Shown here piece after piece: positions 12,001-17,653 of a DNA stretch of 24,684 nucleotides; positions within the stretch are counted from its first letter, which is position 1; each line of letters begins with the position of its first letter. The DNA is taken from positions 1-24,684 of the IMG/VR virus record IMGVR_UViG_3300009593_000115; one strand, given 5' to 3'. Below the pieces are notes generated by a model, which was not told where the DNA came from, did not search any database, and worked only from the letters and a program-made list of their open reading frames with translations. Source of the stretch: a virus. The translations under genes and the position numbers were made by a program.

Positions 12001-14778
12001 CTTGAGGTTGTTGCATCTGCTAAGTTCCATGCTGATATTCATCTATGTGGTGGTACATCTGCATTTGAATTTACTGGTACTAGAGGACAATTAGGATCTG
12101 CTATTGCTGCACATACTGCTGGTGGTGGTGCTACACCTCCTAAAGATGTTGACATATTAAATGTTATTACTAAGAGTAGTGGTGAAGATGGATACAATGA
12201 AATTGATGCTTGGGGTGGTAATGAATGGGGTACTTCATATTATCAGAATCCTCAAACAGGTTTAGGTGGTAATCCTATTACTTCACCACAAGATCTTCCT
12301 GCATTGACAGGTGATGAATACTGGTTACCATTACAATCTGCACCAAATAATTATTTCGCAACAAATGACTATATTATCATTAATAGTGCTGTTGAGGCAA
12401 CACCAAGACATCCAGAAATAGTTCAGATTGTTGAATTAACAAGAACTACTGTATTCCCATATGTTCTTAAAGTTAAGCGTCAACCATTTGGTACATTTAC
12501 TGCTGCATTAGATAACCATAAAGATAATACTCCTATCTACAAAGTTGATGTACAGTTTGATGCCACATGGATAACAGATGATCTTGATGATGATAATTCT
12601 GCAACAGATAACATTGACCTAGCAGAATTTGGTGGTGGATTGAATACAGGTGATTATATCATTGTTGATCGTGATCCTGCTACACCAAGTGTAGGTGAAG
12701 TTATTGGAGTTCAACAACTTCTTTCTCTAATAGAACAGAAGTTTAGAGTTTCTAATTGTGATACTCCAGATGTTGACATGTTTGTTGTTAACTCTGTTAC
12801 TGGTGATACTTATATTGGTGGTGACACCATTATGAATGGTGCATTTAGACTTGATGGTGGATGTGATGTTAGACCGAAAGGATCAAGATTTGAAAATGGT
12901 ATTGTAATTACTGGTGATATAGCACCTGATAATGCTACTTCAGGTACAACAACTAAGATTACTGGTATTTCTGATACTTCTAATCTTAGGGTTGGTGATG
13001 TAGTTCATTTAAATACTTACTCAGATAGTCAATCAATCATAGTATATACTGATACTAGGATAACTGAGGTTGATAATGATTCTATTAAACTCAGTAGATT
13101 TATTAATTTACCTGCTGAAGTACTTGATGTCCAGTTTAGGATTAGTAGTAATGAAACTTTTGTTATTAATGATGGTCATGGTGGAAATACATTAGAGTTT
13201 GATACATGTATAGGTTCTTTAGAATTAAATAATCAAAATAGAAGAATTGAAGTAAAGAGAGTTCTTCCTTCTACAGAAACTGTTGCTAATACAGTTGGTA
13301 GATATGAGACATTGACGGATGATATTAGGGTTTATTCTTATTGGTTAGATCCTAAGACAATAAATCCAAGTAATTCTACTACTGATGCTGGTCCAAATAC
13401 TACATTAACAGCATTACCAGTAGCAGGTACTGGATCAATGCTTGGAGAAGTACATCTTATAGTTGAAAGTCTTGGTAGAGAAGATGGTAAGTTTGCTACT
13501 GATGACTTAATTGTTGTTGGAGTAACAGCAGATATTGTTGGTAAAGGTCTAACAGGTCAGAAGTTTGAGATAATGAAGGTAGTTGCTGTTGAGGATACTA
13601 CTAAGAAAATCAGAGCAATTCCTGCACAAGAAGGGACAACAGCACGTCCATTAACTGATTATCCAGCAGTTACTTCTTCTGTAATGAGAATACTCAAACA
13701 CCCTGAGACATCTGGTATTACGGATATTGCTAATAGAACTAGAGTTCTTAGTGGGGTTAATACAGAATATGTTTCATTAATTATTGATAGGGGATATATT
13801 GTACAGCAGAAGCAAGATTATACTGGTTTCTTGAGATTTGTTGATACTAGAAATATTGCTGGTAAACTTGATGATCAATTGTTCTTTGTTGTTGATAGTT
13901 TATTTGGTAATGCTCATCAATTAAACATGAATGAGTTTACTCATGTTGGAACATTAGGTGGATCTGGTGATCTTACAATTGGTAGAAATTTTGAAATGAT
14001 TGGTGGTGGTCTAACCATCTATGATTCAGTTAGAAATACCAAATTATTATCATTTACCAATGATGATGGTCACGCAGATCATTTAGGTTTGCTTTATCTA
14101 CAAGGTGACTTAACTGCCAGAGGTAATATGAGCTGGTACTCTGCTGGTGATCCAGAGTCAATAGGTGCTTATGGTGTATTACCAACATTATCAGTTAATT
14201 CACTTGGTGAAGTAGTTGCTGGAACTAGTGTTACAATTCGTGGTGAAGGATCTACAGCACCAGGTGCTGTTCCGCAACTTTCTTTAACAAATCTTGGTGT
14301 TAATGGTGTATACACATATGACATTAACAAAGATGCATCAATTAATGCATATGGCATTGATAATTTTATAACTAGAACAGGTGGTACTCATACAAGATAC
14401 ATAGCAACTGGTGCAGAAGAATCAGCAACATACTTGATTCCAAATATAACTTATATGGTTAATGTTGAAACAAGTGATGAATTTGTTGTTTATCTACCTG
14501 CTAATCCAATTACAGGTGATACAGTAAATATTATTGATGTTGGTGGTAACCTAACATATAATACTTCACTTATTGTTAGAGCACAAGGTATTGGAACAAG
14601 AGTTCAGGGTGATAGTACAGGAACAATATTGGGTGGATTAACTGTTCAGTATCCATCTGGTGAGTTGGTAGTACAGACTCCTAATGCTGCATTTACTTTA
14701 ATATACCTTGGTGGTGTGGATAGTAATGGTGGAGTTGTTGGAGGTTCTGCTTCAGGTTGGTGGCTCAAGGAGGTGTAA
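1..14778 (+). CDS. Giant virion structural / tail fibre-like protein (5' end outside window)
   Basis: The reading frame is open from base 1, so the gene starts upstream; the ATG at 121 is an internal Met. 4,925 residues are visible (residue 1 = codon at base 1), ending in TAA. Order of parts: residues ~1-90 contain a GGDMSITNSNSNFG segment typical of beta-helix-like phage structural proteins; ~198-2280 hold a helical repeat array interrupted by beta-repeats; ~2283-2503 hold short Cys-starting helical repeats; ~2840-3450 contain RLRYVIPKYL, LLPQKLMLKPV, TFEYLGFGPGNYSTG and NGDLYIGNRKIDAITGEEE, motifs I recognise from virion proteins of marine T4-like phages; the rest is beta-rich and ends GWWLKEV, like many tail fibre C-termini. 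The likely role is an extended tail or fibre component, possibly host-contacting; the virion location is inferred. No catalytic motif was seen. The first 60 codons use far more C-ending codons than the rest. Confidence 0.88.
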   Translation, partial: HTKGDAFWKDDWRNFHVRASEDAFIQCVSIFAVGFADHFLMESGGDMSITNSNSNFGNTSLHAIGHKGYAFNQDKGGYITDIVPPQEVVDSVGNTTKQSYYTLDVYASNDISNHTKVFLGDDEAYNPSSRPAATIGGYRVGAKTDDKLFVKLQPRSAGANTEYHATISPSGFKKFTAAADILNPSGVTINNQTLDAADRIEANKDFIAHEAYDYILAKYPTLKIKEGITIEKCRRDVGYLIDATVQDLRLGGNVNTIQAAESYFVASQLSYITGELNETLEGYNYARDVALAAMRNFTYLRNGVSTSNGSAIVNIGDTSGVVEGMTVADYDPSQFTSGKLNSNAQRPSTPVIPDNTFVKKVIDSTSIELGDNTQNEEKRVASDRHGNARELILANKDFIANEAYERMLLDFPNYTPSTGYTLATSKVKCLNDLGKVVEAVAENTGYGGNAETWDAAYHYESGAVVDLEDKKEETLAGFNYAKDMAIQVMRKENIFVFGSHGLTQSSSTASDPITDDPSPELVSDRNGDARNLILSNKNLIAHEAVERMVLNSSTQQYTPTNATYDPATGDLTLTSTAHGLSAATSHTVTGAVYTPTDGDLVLTVPSHGFTNGQKVLIKDNSIVLNCAMDSGSTEHSYPRSSDPVSGKWLTISNKSTDQFTVNVGTSPLIKYTPTTGTTYNPDTGILTLKIGNHNLRGSTSHKPSDADYNPTTGVMVLTIANHGLSIGDKVKINDNSLTFSCLEDNNGTNHSYPRPGDPVSGEWLEISNITKDTFAVTVLTTTPSTNVTDHRFEGALDNAVIVAGESVKIAENGLKFTCAKDNDATEHSYPRAAGPNGPDPFYNTAIPIESATVDTITLIVGKANDATAGAHTFVEATNGALETGGSYTHNYVSAVGSGLLAQNDSVRIDYDALKFTCGMDNNATQHSYPRISDPAASNILPVIASTPANFTVNVGKTLDVSHNVTDAIYTPGTGDLTLTLNDHNLIKGQTIRIADESLTFTCSKDSNQTPHSYPRNETIDLTPSDAGYDPVSGVLTFTLANHGLEKDDMIQVVQGSLTFTCKEDDHQSPHQYPRPGDPLGSRYTPVFNVTTDTFDIQVLDNAPSTNTSLHICTAIAPNAINRFKDRGWRNALEITKVGSSFHTITDASYTPKDGILEITVPNHGLNSDSRVKLTRDSLTFKCAMDNYASEHSYPRESDPADGKWLDISDVTSDTFKVNVGLAGSDQKLTPTDATYDPSSGELVLTVGSHNLSEGDGIVIDNESLSFTCAMDGNQVPQSYPRAGVDKASSRSLHITSTTDTTISVNVGNAGTNKTFSPSAVSYNEQTGEMVLTIGQHGISVGSDITLKNDSLAFTCDKDNNITTHKYPRPGTDPYATKSIRVDAVGSTKHTVTDALYTPVDGKMIVTVAGHGFSNNDYVKFADDSIRFSCTLDGNATNKAYPRNDFDQNSGRWLQVSNVQTDTFEVNVGVSSDTSLHKFEDAVDDGLEKQDGTVTINVGSAEATAFEPTSADYDPTTGDMVLTMAGHGLSNGQHIRVAKESLIFTCEEDNNATEHSYPRATDKLMLDGSAIVKDVTIDTVTIGVLQSWPSTNTTDHVFVGLNKFLTAGDASYNAATGYLTITSAGHGLLVGERVKLNNDSIRMTCAMDGNVSEKTYPRATDPISGKFVPIFNVTTDTFDIQVGKSLLVHHTPSDASYNPTTGLMELTIGAHNYTAGDNIKIAKESLIFTCGQDANATEHAYPRSSDPFYDKAFVVQGVTATTITVQVLDTIPSSNTTTHAFVTALPNAITAGGNYSHSFVDATPNGITRAVVLSGDQYTHTFVPLSSTADAVEYSPQSVHEFVSAKTDCVKHYPDQAHQFVRGATNGLQKQGGTITVNVGASPVGEQHTHLFTGADTGAVTSGGLYDHTFVSAVNNSVHKIFSVAGNRSYHNVDCIDDVRDLLEAIADNVAYGGNDKTWDAAYSYKTGAHVAGEETETNVVFEHAKEMAAQVIKNQKILSIGSHGLGQTYNTGITFDANADAPVDKNGDAYNLIIDNADLIAHEAYARMILNNVGFLPPTGNKQDCIDDIRDFVVEIAHNVGFGGNDRVWDMANLYVTGAHVAGEEDQTIEAFKDATQLMIQAMRNERILKVSSNSLTQTFDTSITPSVASPQNNKVADAVNLISANKNFIAEVAMGRMIAQYPSYQPPTGYAQSDCVDDLKDIVDVVAHNIRQGGNDRTWDTANLYVGGAVQAINTFETVYAIEQARDIIKEVATNVTVTSNNYTSLTQTKDTDITDGVTNGDCNTVLSSVDTLVTILTNAISTPTSLASVTRTASTYKCTTVESTINTLSTIAQNAITDPASLAQVTRTRSGGRCNNIRSTIDTLFKIVTDTITTPSSLGSVTRNISNGKCQNVASTITTLFSILTNTIQTNNYLNSIERTESPKGLSTGNPVNADATTNNTYLYFTLPSGRYTTAYSPVVDDTITQDNTYPQCNDVANQVRQYFANINTIIQTGLGAVTRNQPSNSSDLSSRATVFTLGNWTPGPLTGSNPHELETGTVVRLVPRPRYDRSTNKYVGVDKRNVRLPNGFDTNTKYYVIAPGRNTQPENYAGSTTFNGTDQTKLMLASSKENAAAGIYIHSAEVDAIHPDIEIDIYQFVLDDKYDLHEYKCKLDSGAGAVQGGIKTDVPHIFDVQNITVEPHKVFFRKNESGSLPIVNPAQASDPDIAVGSIIRSDKFFYARYQNFKVFTVHKTHADAIANTNPIIFQSGAYDFTVFADKRESPMRYDPTFANAGTTPVIYGKWYLQVKNESESGTPSYDAQSILARFHESTYSDTSGNNKTNDSWYERLKDERPADDRIYRLRYVIPKYLRSVRDPLNGFTIKMRKDDTRKLLPQKLMLKPVTGSVTQAKFYNTPDSGQGTEIIGYNASNFADVNLNLDLEKAYDPYKKDTSGTRQYAKSITTKNTYVDMTVESAKFVSGGTELTVINPRVENIALKNETFTTVEINEPQGADFVENTTSNVDAGSNSNKVTWSGNSSGYGYIHAVINVPNTTTWHLILKGISGDIKYSSTDNIRFSQGSAFADLKNYPDYGKSLVLKDLIKEELPEYYYRQNGAKVYTITPGDRIVDDANIEFYVESVQDVGEIDDTFYIFDVEEVQRRIFDQQDGIFYITAIRGNMSPYPTGAGNQKNFHKFKFSQPVSKLYPLNYKNDPLWFKQVDPNAVDPPATYSAADNYVHGLVTVNDFKGSSTKESVIDILHSEALKNNTYDVTVNQYDRSNKLQAQKGNASAGSEDRLIPIAGDNTVVSQQRLYVELRRPSIARAGNHTFEYLGFGPGNYSTGFPARQEVLLSAIQDFYSQSKKQDGGLVFYTGLNSNGDLYIGNRKIDAITGEEEFLEKASLQDSSDEDDAIGDLVTTFDTPVTFNEYITVNGGENNDKPSTFNSPVTINVAPEVRNTTLGDPNKGLLTSLKITSNVSNTKDDITLDRTAQTKNRLTNGDIIIAGNKVASSIFEWNPRGSNGSGQGYKIQTHCVGSSNIASNVTPDQAATYSSLQAVGYGAGGAPLSGDILLKGSEVGRSGSWGWILASAFVDVTGNVWKLTFNNTNTITVSYVSGVSNSNATPGGVEPGMEIRISGITALPEINGTWIINTGLSAGGSTMQFNISPNDAIAAGDLSFPTGATMEVAASGWKEIGVVGAETLRTDTQTIGQYKLGVNTVARSRHTAHANAFVSNETDPRANLDVVGTTHISGHLINDYNNTSNANIVKTETPVDHALLVGFQGAQGNFDPDDAATFRVSTTQSTPGQPGGRVGVNATLVEMITNFNVIGTSYFSNTAIFQNDIAVNGLGAGSARHADITTTITDGTFNFVMDTGFLGLTTGTRPAQGLKIGGSVQNIEIGDVTQLIQDIKIGNKSVNSNIYVGDTPDGTGNNISRTWLGGAYESNEDNSFINIGTASFRMDGDAWLGFRRQFGTARLSSQASKIEFFANSGGPSIIDFATFASEINIAGSGGRTKVNNQLEVVASAKFHADIHLCGGTSAFEFTGTRGQLGSAIAAHTAGGGATPPKDVDILNVITKSSGEDGYNEIDAWGGNEWGTSYYQNPQTGLGGNPITSPQDLPALTGDEYWLPLQSAPNNYFATNDYIIINSAVEATPRHPEIVQIVELTRTTVFPYVLKVKRQPFGTFTAALDNHKDNTPIYKVDVQFDATWITDDLDDDNSATDNIDLAEFGGGLNTGDYIIVDRDPATPSVGEVIGVQQLLSLIEQKFRVSNCDTPDVDMFVVNSVTGDTYIGGDTIMNGAFRLDGGCDVRPKGSRFENGIVITGDIAPDNATSGTTTKITGISDTSNLRVGDVVHLNTYSDSQSIIVYTDTRITEVDNDSIKLSRFINLPAEVLDVQFRISSNETFVINDGHGGNTLEFDTCIGSLELNNQNRRIEVKRVLPSTETVANTVGRYETLTDDIRVYSYWLDPKTINPSNSTTDAGPNTTLTALPVAGTGSMLGEVHLIVESLGREDGKFATDDLIVVGVTADIVGKGLTGQKFEIMKVVAVEDTTKKIRAIPAQEGTTARPLTDYPAVTSSVMRILKHPETSGITDIANRTRVLSGVNTEYVSLIIDRGYIVQQKQDYTGFLRFVDTRNIAGKLDDQLFFVVDSLFGNAHQLNMNEFTHVGTLGGSGDLTIGRNFEMIGGGLTIYDSVRNTKLLSFTNDDGHADHLGLLYLQGDLTARGNMSWYSAGDPESIGAYGVLPTLSVNSLGEVVAGTSVTIRGEGSTAPGAVPQLSLTNLGVNGVYTYDINKDASINAYGIDNFITRTGGTHTRYIATGAEESATYLIPNITYMVNVETSDEFVVYLPANPITGDTVNIIDVGGNLTYNTSLIVRAQGIGTRVQGDSTGTILGGLTVQYPSGELVVQTPNAAFTLIYLGGVDSNGGVVGGSASGWWLKEV
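592..1677 (+). repeat. Helical repeat array, units 1, 2 and first half of unit 3 (within giant gene)
   Basis: Protein-level repeat of about 115-125 residues. Each unit opens with a D.(N/H)G.A..LI..NK.(F/L)IA.EA..RM segment, continues through C..D(L/I)...(V/I).A.A.N, then a GGN..TWDAA motif, and ends with an amphipathic segment near AMQ(V/A)MR. Unit 1 begins about 592, unit 2 about 1147 and unit 3 about 1570. Unit 3 stops after its first helix (AHEAVERMVLNS); its second half is found about 4.1 kb downstream. The pattern suggests alpha-helical bundles separated by short strands; the fold is inferred. Confidence 0.8.
1678..5781 (+). repeat. Beta-repeat block with 13 YPR motifs, inserted in helical unit 3
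   Basis: Thirteen copies of a segment matching FTC..D.N...HSYPR were counted, spaced about 60-120 residues apart. A full unit starts with (Y)(T/N/D)P.(T/D)G.(L/M).LT and (H)G(L/F)..G..(V/I).(I/L), runs through the Cys-Asp-YPR segment, and ends with a DTF.V.V strand. Full unit starts lie near 1774, 2119, 2902, 3079, 3442, 3700, 3961, 4183, 4531, 4828 and 5083. Units around 2428 and 2722 lack the first half; short unit starts at 1687 and 2032 lack the YPR half. Linkers include PSTN.T.H.F and Y.H.FV.A motifs. The first half resembles the HG...GD.V modules of phage tail proteins that are often annotated as E1 FCCH-like; that assignment is from memory. Confidence 0.85.
5782..6834 (+). repeat. Helical repeat array, second half of unit 3 and units 4-5
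   Basis: The segment resumes with DCIDDVRDLLEAIADN and GGNDKTWDAA at about 5797, exactly the part missing from unit 3 at 1570-1677. Units 4 (about 6070-6420) and 5 (about 6457-6834) are continuous: in unit 4 the RM helix is joined to the CIDDIRD helix by only about 16 residues. That continuity shows where the beta block is inserted in unit 3. Confidence 0.8.
6847..7515 (+). repeat. Five short Cys-starting helical repeats (within giant gene)
   Basis: Four consecutive protein repeats of about 35-40 residues follow the pattern C..(V/I).S(T/S)(I/V)(D/T/N)TL..I....I..P.SL..VTR. A fifth, more diverged copy (CNDVANQVRQYF to GAVTRN) lies at about 7423-7515 after a roughly 50-residue spacer. Each unit has one Cys near its start and a VTR or IER end. 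Heptad-like hydrophobic spacing suggests helical hairpins or a trimeric coiled segment; this is inferred from the pattern only. Confidence 0.75.
14767..14774 (+). promoter_or_regulatory. Strong ribosome binding site fixing a TTG start
   Basis: AAGGAGGT lies inside the last codons of the giant gene, 6 bases before TTG at 14781. It is far too close to the in-frame ATG at 14757 (which it follows) to serve that codon, so it supports initiation at TTG, two bases after the upstream TAA. Confidence 0.75.
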
Positions 14779-14780
14779 TA

Positions 14781-16214
14781 TTGGCACATTATAATCGTAT
14801 TAAATCACAAAAGATTGCACCTATTGGTACAATCATGGCATGGGCAGGTAGTTCTTTAAATATTGATTCATTAGAAGGAATACCTTCTGGATGGATTATA
14901 TGTAATGCTACTAATCAAAGTTTACTTGCTGCTGATTATCCTATCCTTGCTAGGATAATTGGAAATACATATGGACCATTTTCTGACAATGCTTCTTTTA
15001 CTCTAGGAGTAAATTATGGTATTGTTAATCCATATCCATATAATAAAGATGTTACGAGAGGTCATGTTGATACCTTTCAAATACCTAATTTAAATCAACG
15101 TCCTTTAGTTGATATTGAATCTACTAGGATAGGTTCTCTTGATTCTGATTCTTATTATGCTACAGGAGATTCTAGATATAATGATCTTGTAGATATTGGT
15201 AAATATATTAGTAAAAATGGTACAGAAGGAACAGAAGCAAAGGTTCTTAATAAGAGTAATGTTAGTATTACTTTCCAAGTTGAAGCTGCTGATAATTTAG
15301 CAGGTAGAATAACTGGAATTGTTATGGATGATCCTATTTACTATACCACAGTTCATACTTTACCTAGAAAATTAGGTATTGATCATACCAAAGATCATGC
15401 TCATAGAGCTGCTAGTGATAATGATGTTGATCAGATTTGGACAACTGTTAGGGATGGAAGTTATGCTTTAGAATTCCAACCACCCCTTGTCCAAAGAGGA
15501 CCAACTGATGCTCAAACAACATCAGCTTCATTGACGGGAAATAGAGGTGGTGATTCTTTTGCTCATAGATTTCTACCAGGAACTTTAGATATTACATGGA
15601 GTAGTGAACAAGATCAAACTTTAGTTAGTGGTTCGTCAAAACAGAATATTGCTAATGTTGCTGCAAAACAATTAGTACCACAACCCATAACTGGTGGTAG
15701 AGCAGTGGATCAGTGTGCTGGTTGTGTTGATAGTTATACTGATGATAACAGTGCTGTTAGTGCTATACAACAGAGTGCTCATGTCGGATCATTTCCACCA
15801 CCTGGATATTATGGTGGTAGAAAGAATTACTATGCATCACCAGATATTCCTGATGCTCATAGAGGATCTGGTATGGGGAATGATTATGTTGACGATATGG
15901 TATATGATCCTAGTACTGAAAGTCAACCAGTAAATACAAATGGACCTTTTGATCCTGATACAAATACTGGTAATACATACAGTACAACATTAAATCATGA
16001 AGCAGAAAGATGGGCTGATTTATCATTACAAGCACACAGACATGAAGCAATGGAGGTAACAATGGGGTCAGGATTAAAAATACCAGGAACAGTATTGGTA
16101 AATAATATTCAAACTGGAACTACAGATCCATTTGATATCGCTAGTGCATTAACAGTTAATGTCAATTCCAATACTCCTTCATTAACAATGATATACATTA
16201 TGAGGGCATTCTAA
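14781..16214 (+). CDS. Phage tail collar domain fibre protein 1 (477 aa, TTG start)
   Basis: The N-terminus reads MAHYNRIKSQKIAPIGTI, matching the MA..YNR start of the next gene, which favours the TTG at 14781 over the ATG at 14757; the resulting 477 residues also match the 479 of its neighbour. A Phage Tail Collar-type motif is visible at residues ~35-65 (SGWIIC with Cys41, then DYPILARIIG.TYG), with the paired FQIPNLNQR motif around Pro102 replacing the usual F.LPDLRGR. Two HxH motifs occur (His206/His208 and His419/His421); such motifs bind metal in T4 gp37 and gp12-type fibres. A CAGC pair lies at about 15717-15728. The C-terminus LTMIYIMRAF is typical of collar fibres ending Y(I/L)I(K/R). 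Likely a trimeric short tail fibre or distal adhesin. The stop overlaps the next ATG (TAATG). Confidence 0.85.
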   Translation: MAHYNRIKSQKIAPIGTIMAWAGSSLNIDSLEGIPSGWIICNATNQSLLAADYPILARIIGNTYGPFSDNASFTLGVNYGIVNPYPYNKDVTRGHVDTFQIPNLNQRPLVDIESTRIGSLDSDSYYATGDSRYNDLVDIGKYISKNGTEGTEAKVLNKSNVSITFQVEAADNLAGRITGIVMDDPIYYTTVHTLPRKLGIDHTKDHAHRAASDNDVDQIWTTVRDGSYALEFQPPLVQRGPTDAQTTSASLTGNRGGDSFAHRFLPGTLDITWSSEQDQTLVSGSSKQNIANVAAKQLVPQPITGGRAVDQCAGCVDSYTDDNSAVSAIQQSAHVGSFPPPGYYGGRKNYYASPDIPDAHRGSGMGNDYVDDMVYDPSTESQPVNTNGPFDPDTNTGNTYSTTLNHEAERWADLSLQAHRHEAMEVTMGSGLKIPGTVLVNNIQTGTTDPFDIASALTVNVNSNTPSLTMIYIMRAF

Positions 16215-17653
16215 TGGCGGTATTTTATAACAGAGAAAAAGGAAAGCATGGTTCATTAACGGGAACTATTATCAATTTTCCAAAACGTATAGTAAGTGAT
16301 GATCCTGCTAGTTCTGTTAATATGGAGTTAATACCACCAGGATATCTTACTTGTGATGGTAGAATTTTATCAGCAACAGATTATCCAATGCTTGCAATGG
16401 TTCTTGGTGTTGGAGATGAATGTAAGTTTAGGAAAGAAGATCAAGCGTTGTCTGATACTCAATTTCAGCTTCCAGATCTTAGGATGAAACATATTAGAGC
16501 AACTTCATCTGCTAATATAGGACAATATGTTGACTTGGTTGTTACTAATAAGAATGTTGATCCTGAACGTGATGTTATTAAATCTGGTGTTGGGTTAGAT
16601 GTTATTCAGAATATTCCTAGTCCTTATGAGTTAACATATGATGGATCATTTTATGTTCCACCACAAGAACTTCCTTTAGTTGGTGAACCTAGGTTTGCTG
16701 TTGATAGTGGTAACTACACATATTATGCTGAAGTAAGTGAGAAGCAATATCAACCACATATGCATAGGTCAAATACTTTTAGAGCAAGACAATTTGATAA
16801 AAATGGAAATCATTTTTCAGGTAGACAAACTAACTCAACTAACACAAAAAGTAGTTTAAGTGTTTGTCTGTGGTGGGCAGTTGCTGAACAGGATGCGTGT
16901 TATTGGTACTGGACTGGTCTTTCCACCCAACATAGTTCAAATAGACCAGGACATAATGGAGCTCCTGCTAACTATTATAATTCTTATGGTGCTTGTTGGA
17001 ATGGTGTTTGTAATTCATTTGTAACACAACAATATTGTTTATGGCCAGATGAAGTAACTTGTCCTAACATGGCATTAGAGAATGAATATGTTCAAGTTAT
17101 TTTAGACGATGGTGGTCAAGGTAGTAGGAAGTGTAACCACACTAATAAAGATCCTGCACAGCCACCTGCTGGAAATTTTACCAATATTTTTGGTGAACAT
17201 ACTTTACCAAGTAATACAAATGTTTATTATGAACCAACATTCACAACTGAGTGTATTTGTAGGAATATTCCTTTGATTGGGTGGTGTTGGGCTGGTACTG
17301 ATGGACCTACTGTTGTTGACCCATTTAGTAAAACTGCCGAAACTGATTTACAACAATACGACAAACCAAAAAATCTTCCATTTGCTCCATATGATGAAAA
17401 TGTTACTATTAGTCCAACGGCTGTTCAAAATATAACATCGGATACTGGACTTACAGGTGATAGTAATAATCACAGACATATTCTTGAAATGGATACCGAT
17501 GAACCTCATACATATATTATGAGAACTAGAGCATCTAGTGCAAGAGCAGATTCTGGATTGCAGTCTAGTATTACTATTTCAAAGAATGATGAACCAAAAG
17601 CTGATAAATATATACAGCCTTACATTGTCCAAGAGTACTTGATAAAGACCTGA
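16214..17653 (+). CDS. Phage tail collar domain fibre protein 2, with Cys/Trp-rich insert (479 aa)
   Basis: Paralogue of the preceding gene. The N-terminus is MAVFYNREKGKHGSLTGTI; the collar motif PPGYLTCDG (Cys47) is followed by DYPMLAMVLG and a clear FQLPDLR (Pro87). HxH motifs lie at His182/His184 and His420/His422, the second almost at the same distance from the C-terminus as in the first paralogue (57 against 56 residues). Between them, residues about 215-375 carry 10 Cys and 8 Trp, including VCLWW, ACYWYW, ECIC and GWCW, with no counterpart in the first paralogue. The C-terminus is YLIKT. GAGGG at 16203-16207 is a plausible ribosome site, and starts and stops overlap on both sides (TAATG, TGATG), suggesting translational coupling. 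Likely a tail fibre or adhesin; receptor unknown. Confidence 0.85.
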   Translation: MAVFYNREKGKHGSLTGTIINFPKRIVSDDPASSVNMELIPPGYLTCDGRILSATDYPMLAMVLGVGDECKFRKEDQALSDTQFQLPDLRMKHIRATSSANIGQYVDLVVTNKNVDPERDVIKSGVGLDVIQNIPSPYELTYDGSFYVPPQELPLVGEPRFAVDSGNYTYYAEVSEKQYQPHMHRSNTFRARQFDKNGNHFSGRQTNSTNTKSSLSVCLWWAVAEQDACYWYWTGLSTQHSSNRPGHNGAPANYYNSYGACWNGVCNSFVTQQYCLWPDEVTCPNMALENEYVQVILDDGGQGSRKCNHTNKDPAQPPAGNFTNIFGEHTLPSNTNVYYEPTFTTECICRNIPLIGWCWAGTDGPTVVDPFSKTAETDLQQYDKPKNLPFAPYDENVTISPTAVQNITSDTGLTGDSNNHRHILEMDTDEPHTYIMRTRASSARADSGLQSSITISKNDEPKADKYIQPYIVQEYLIKT

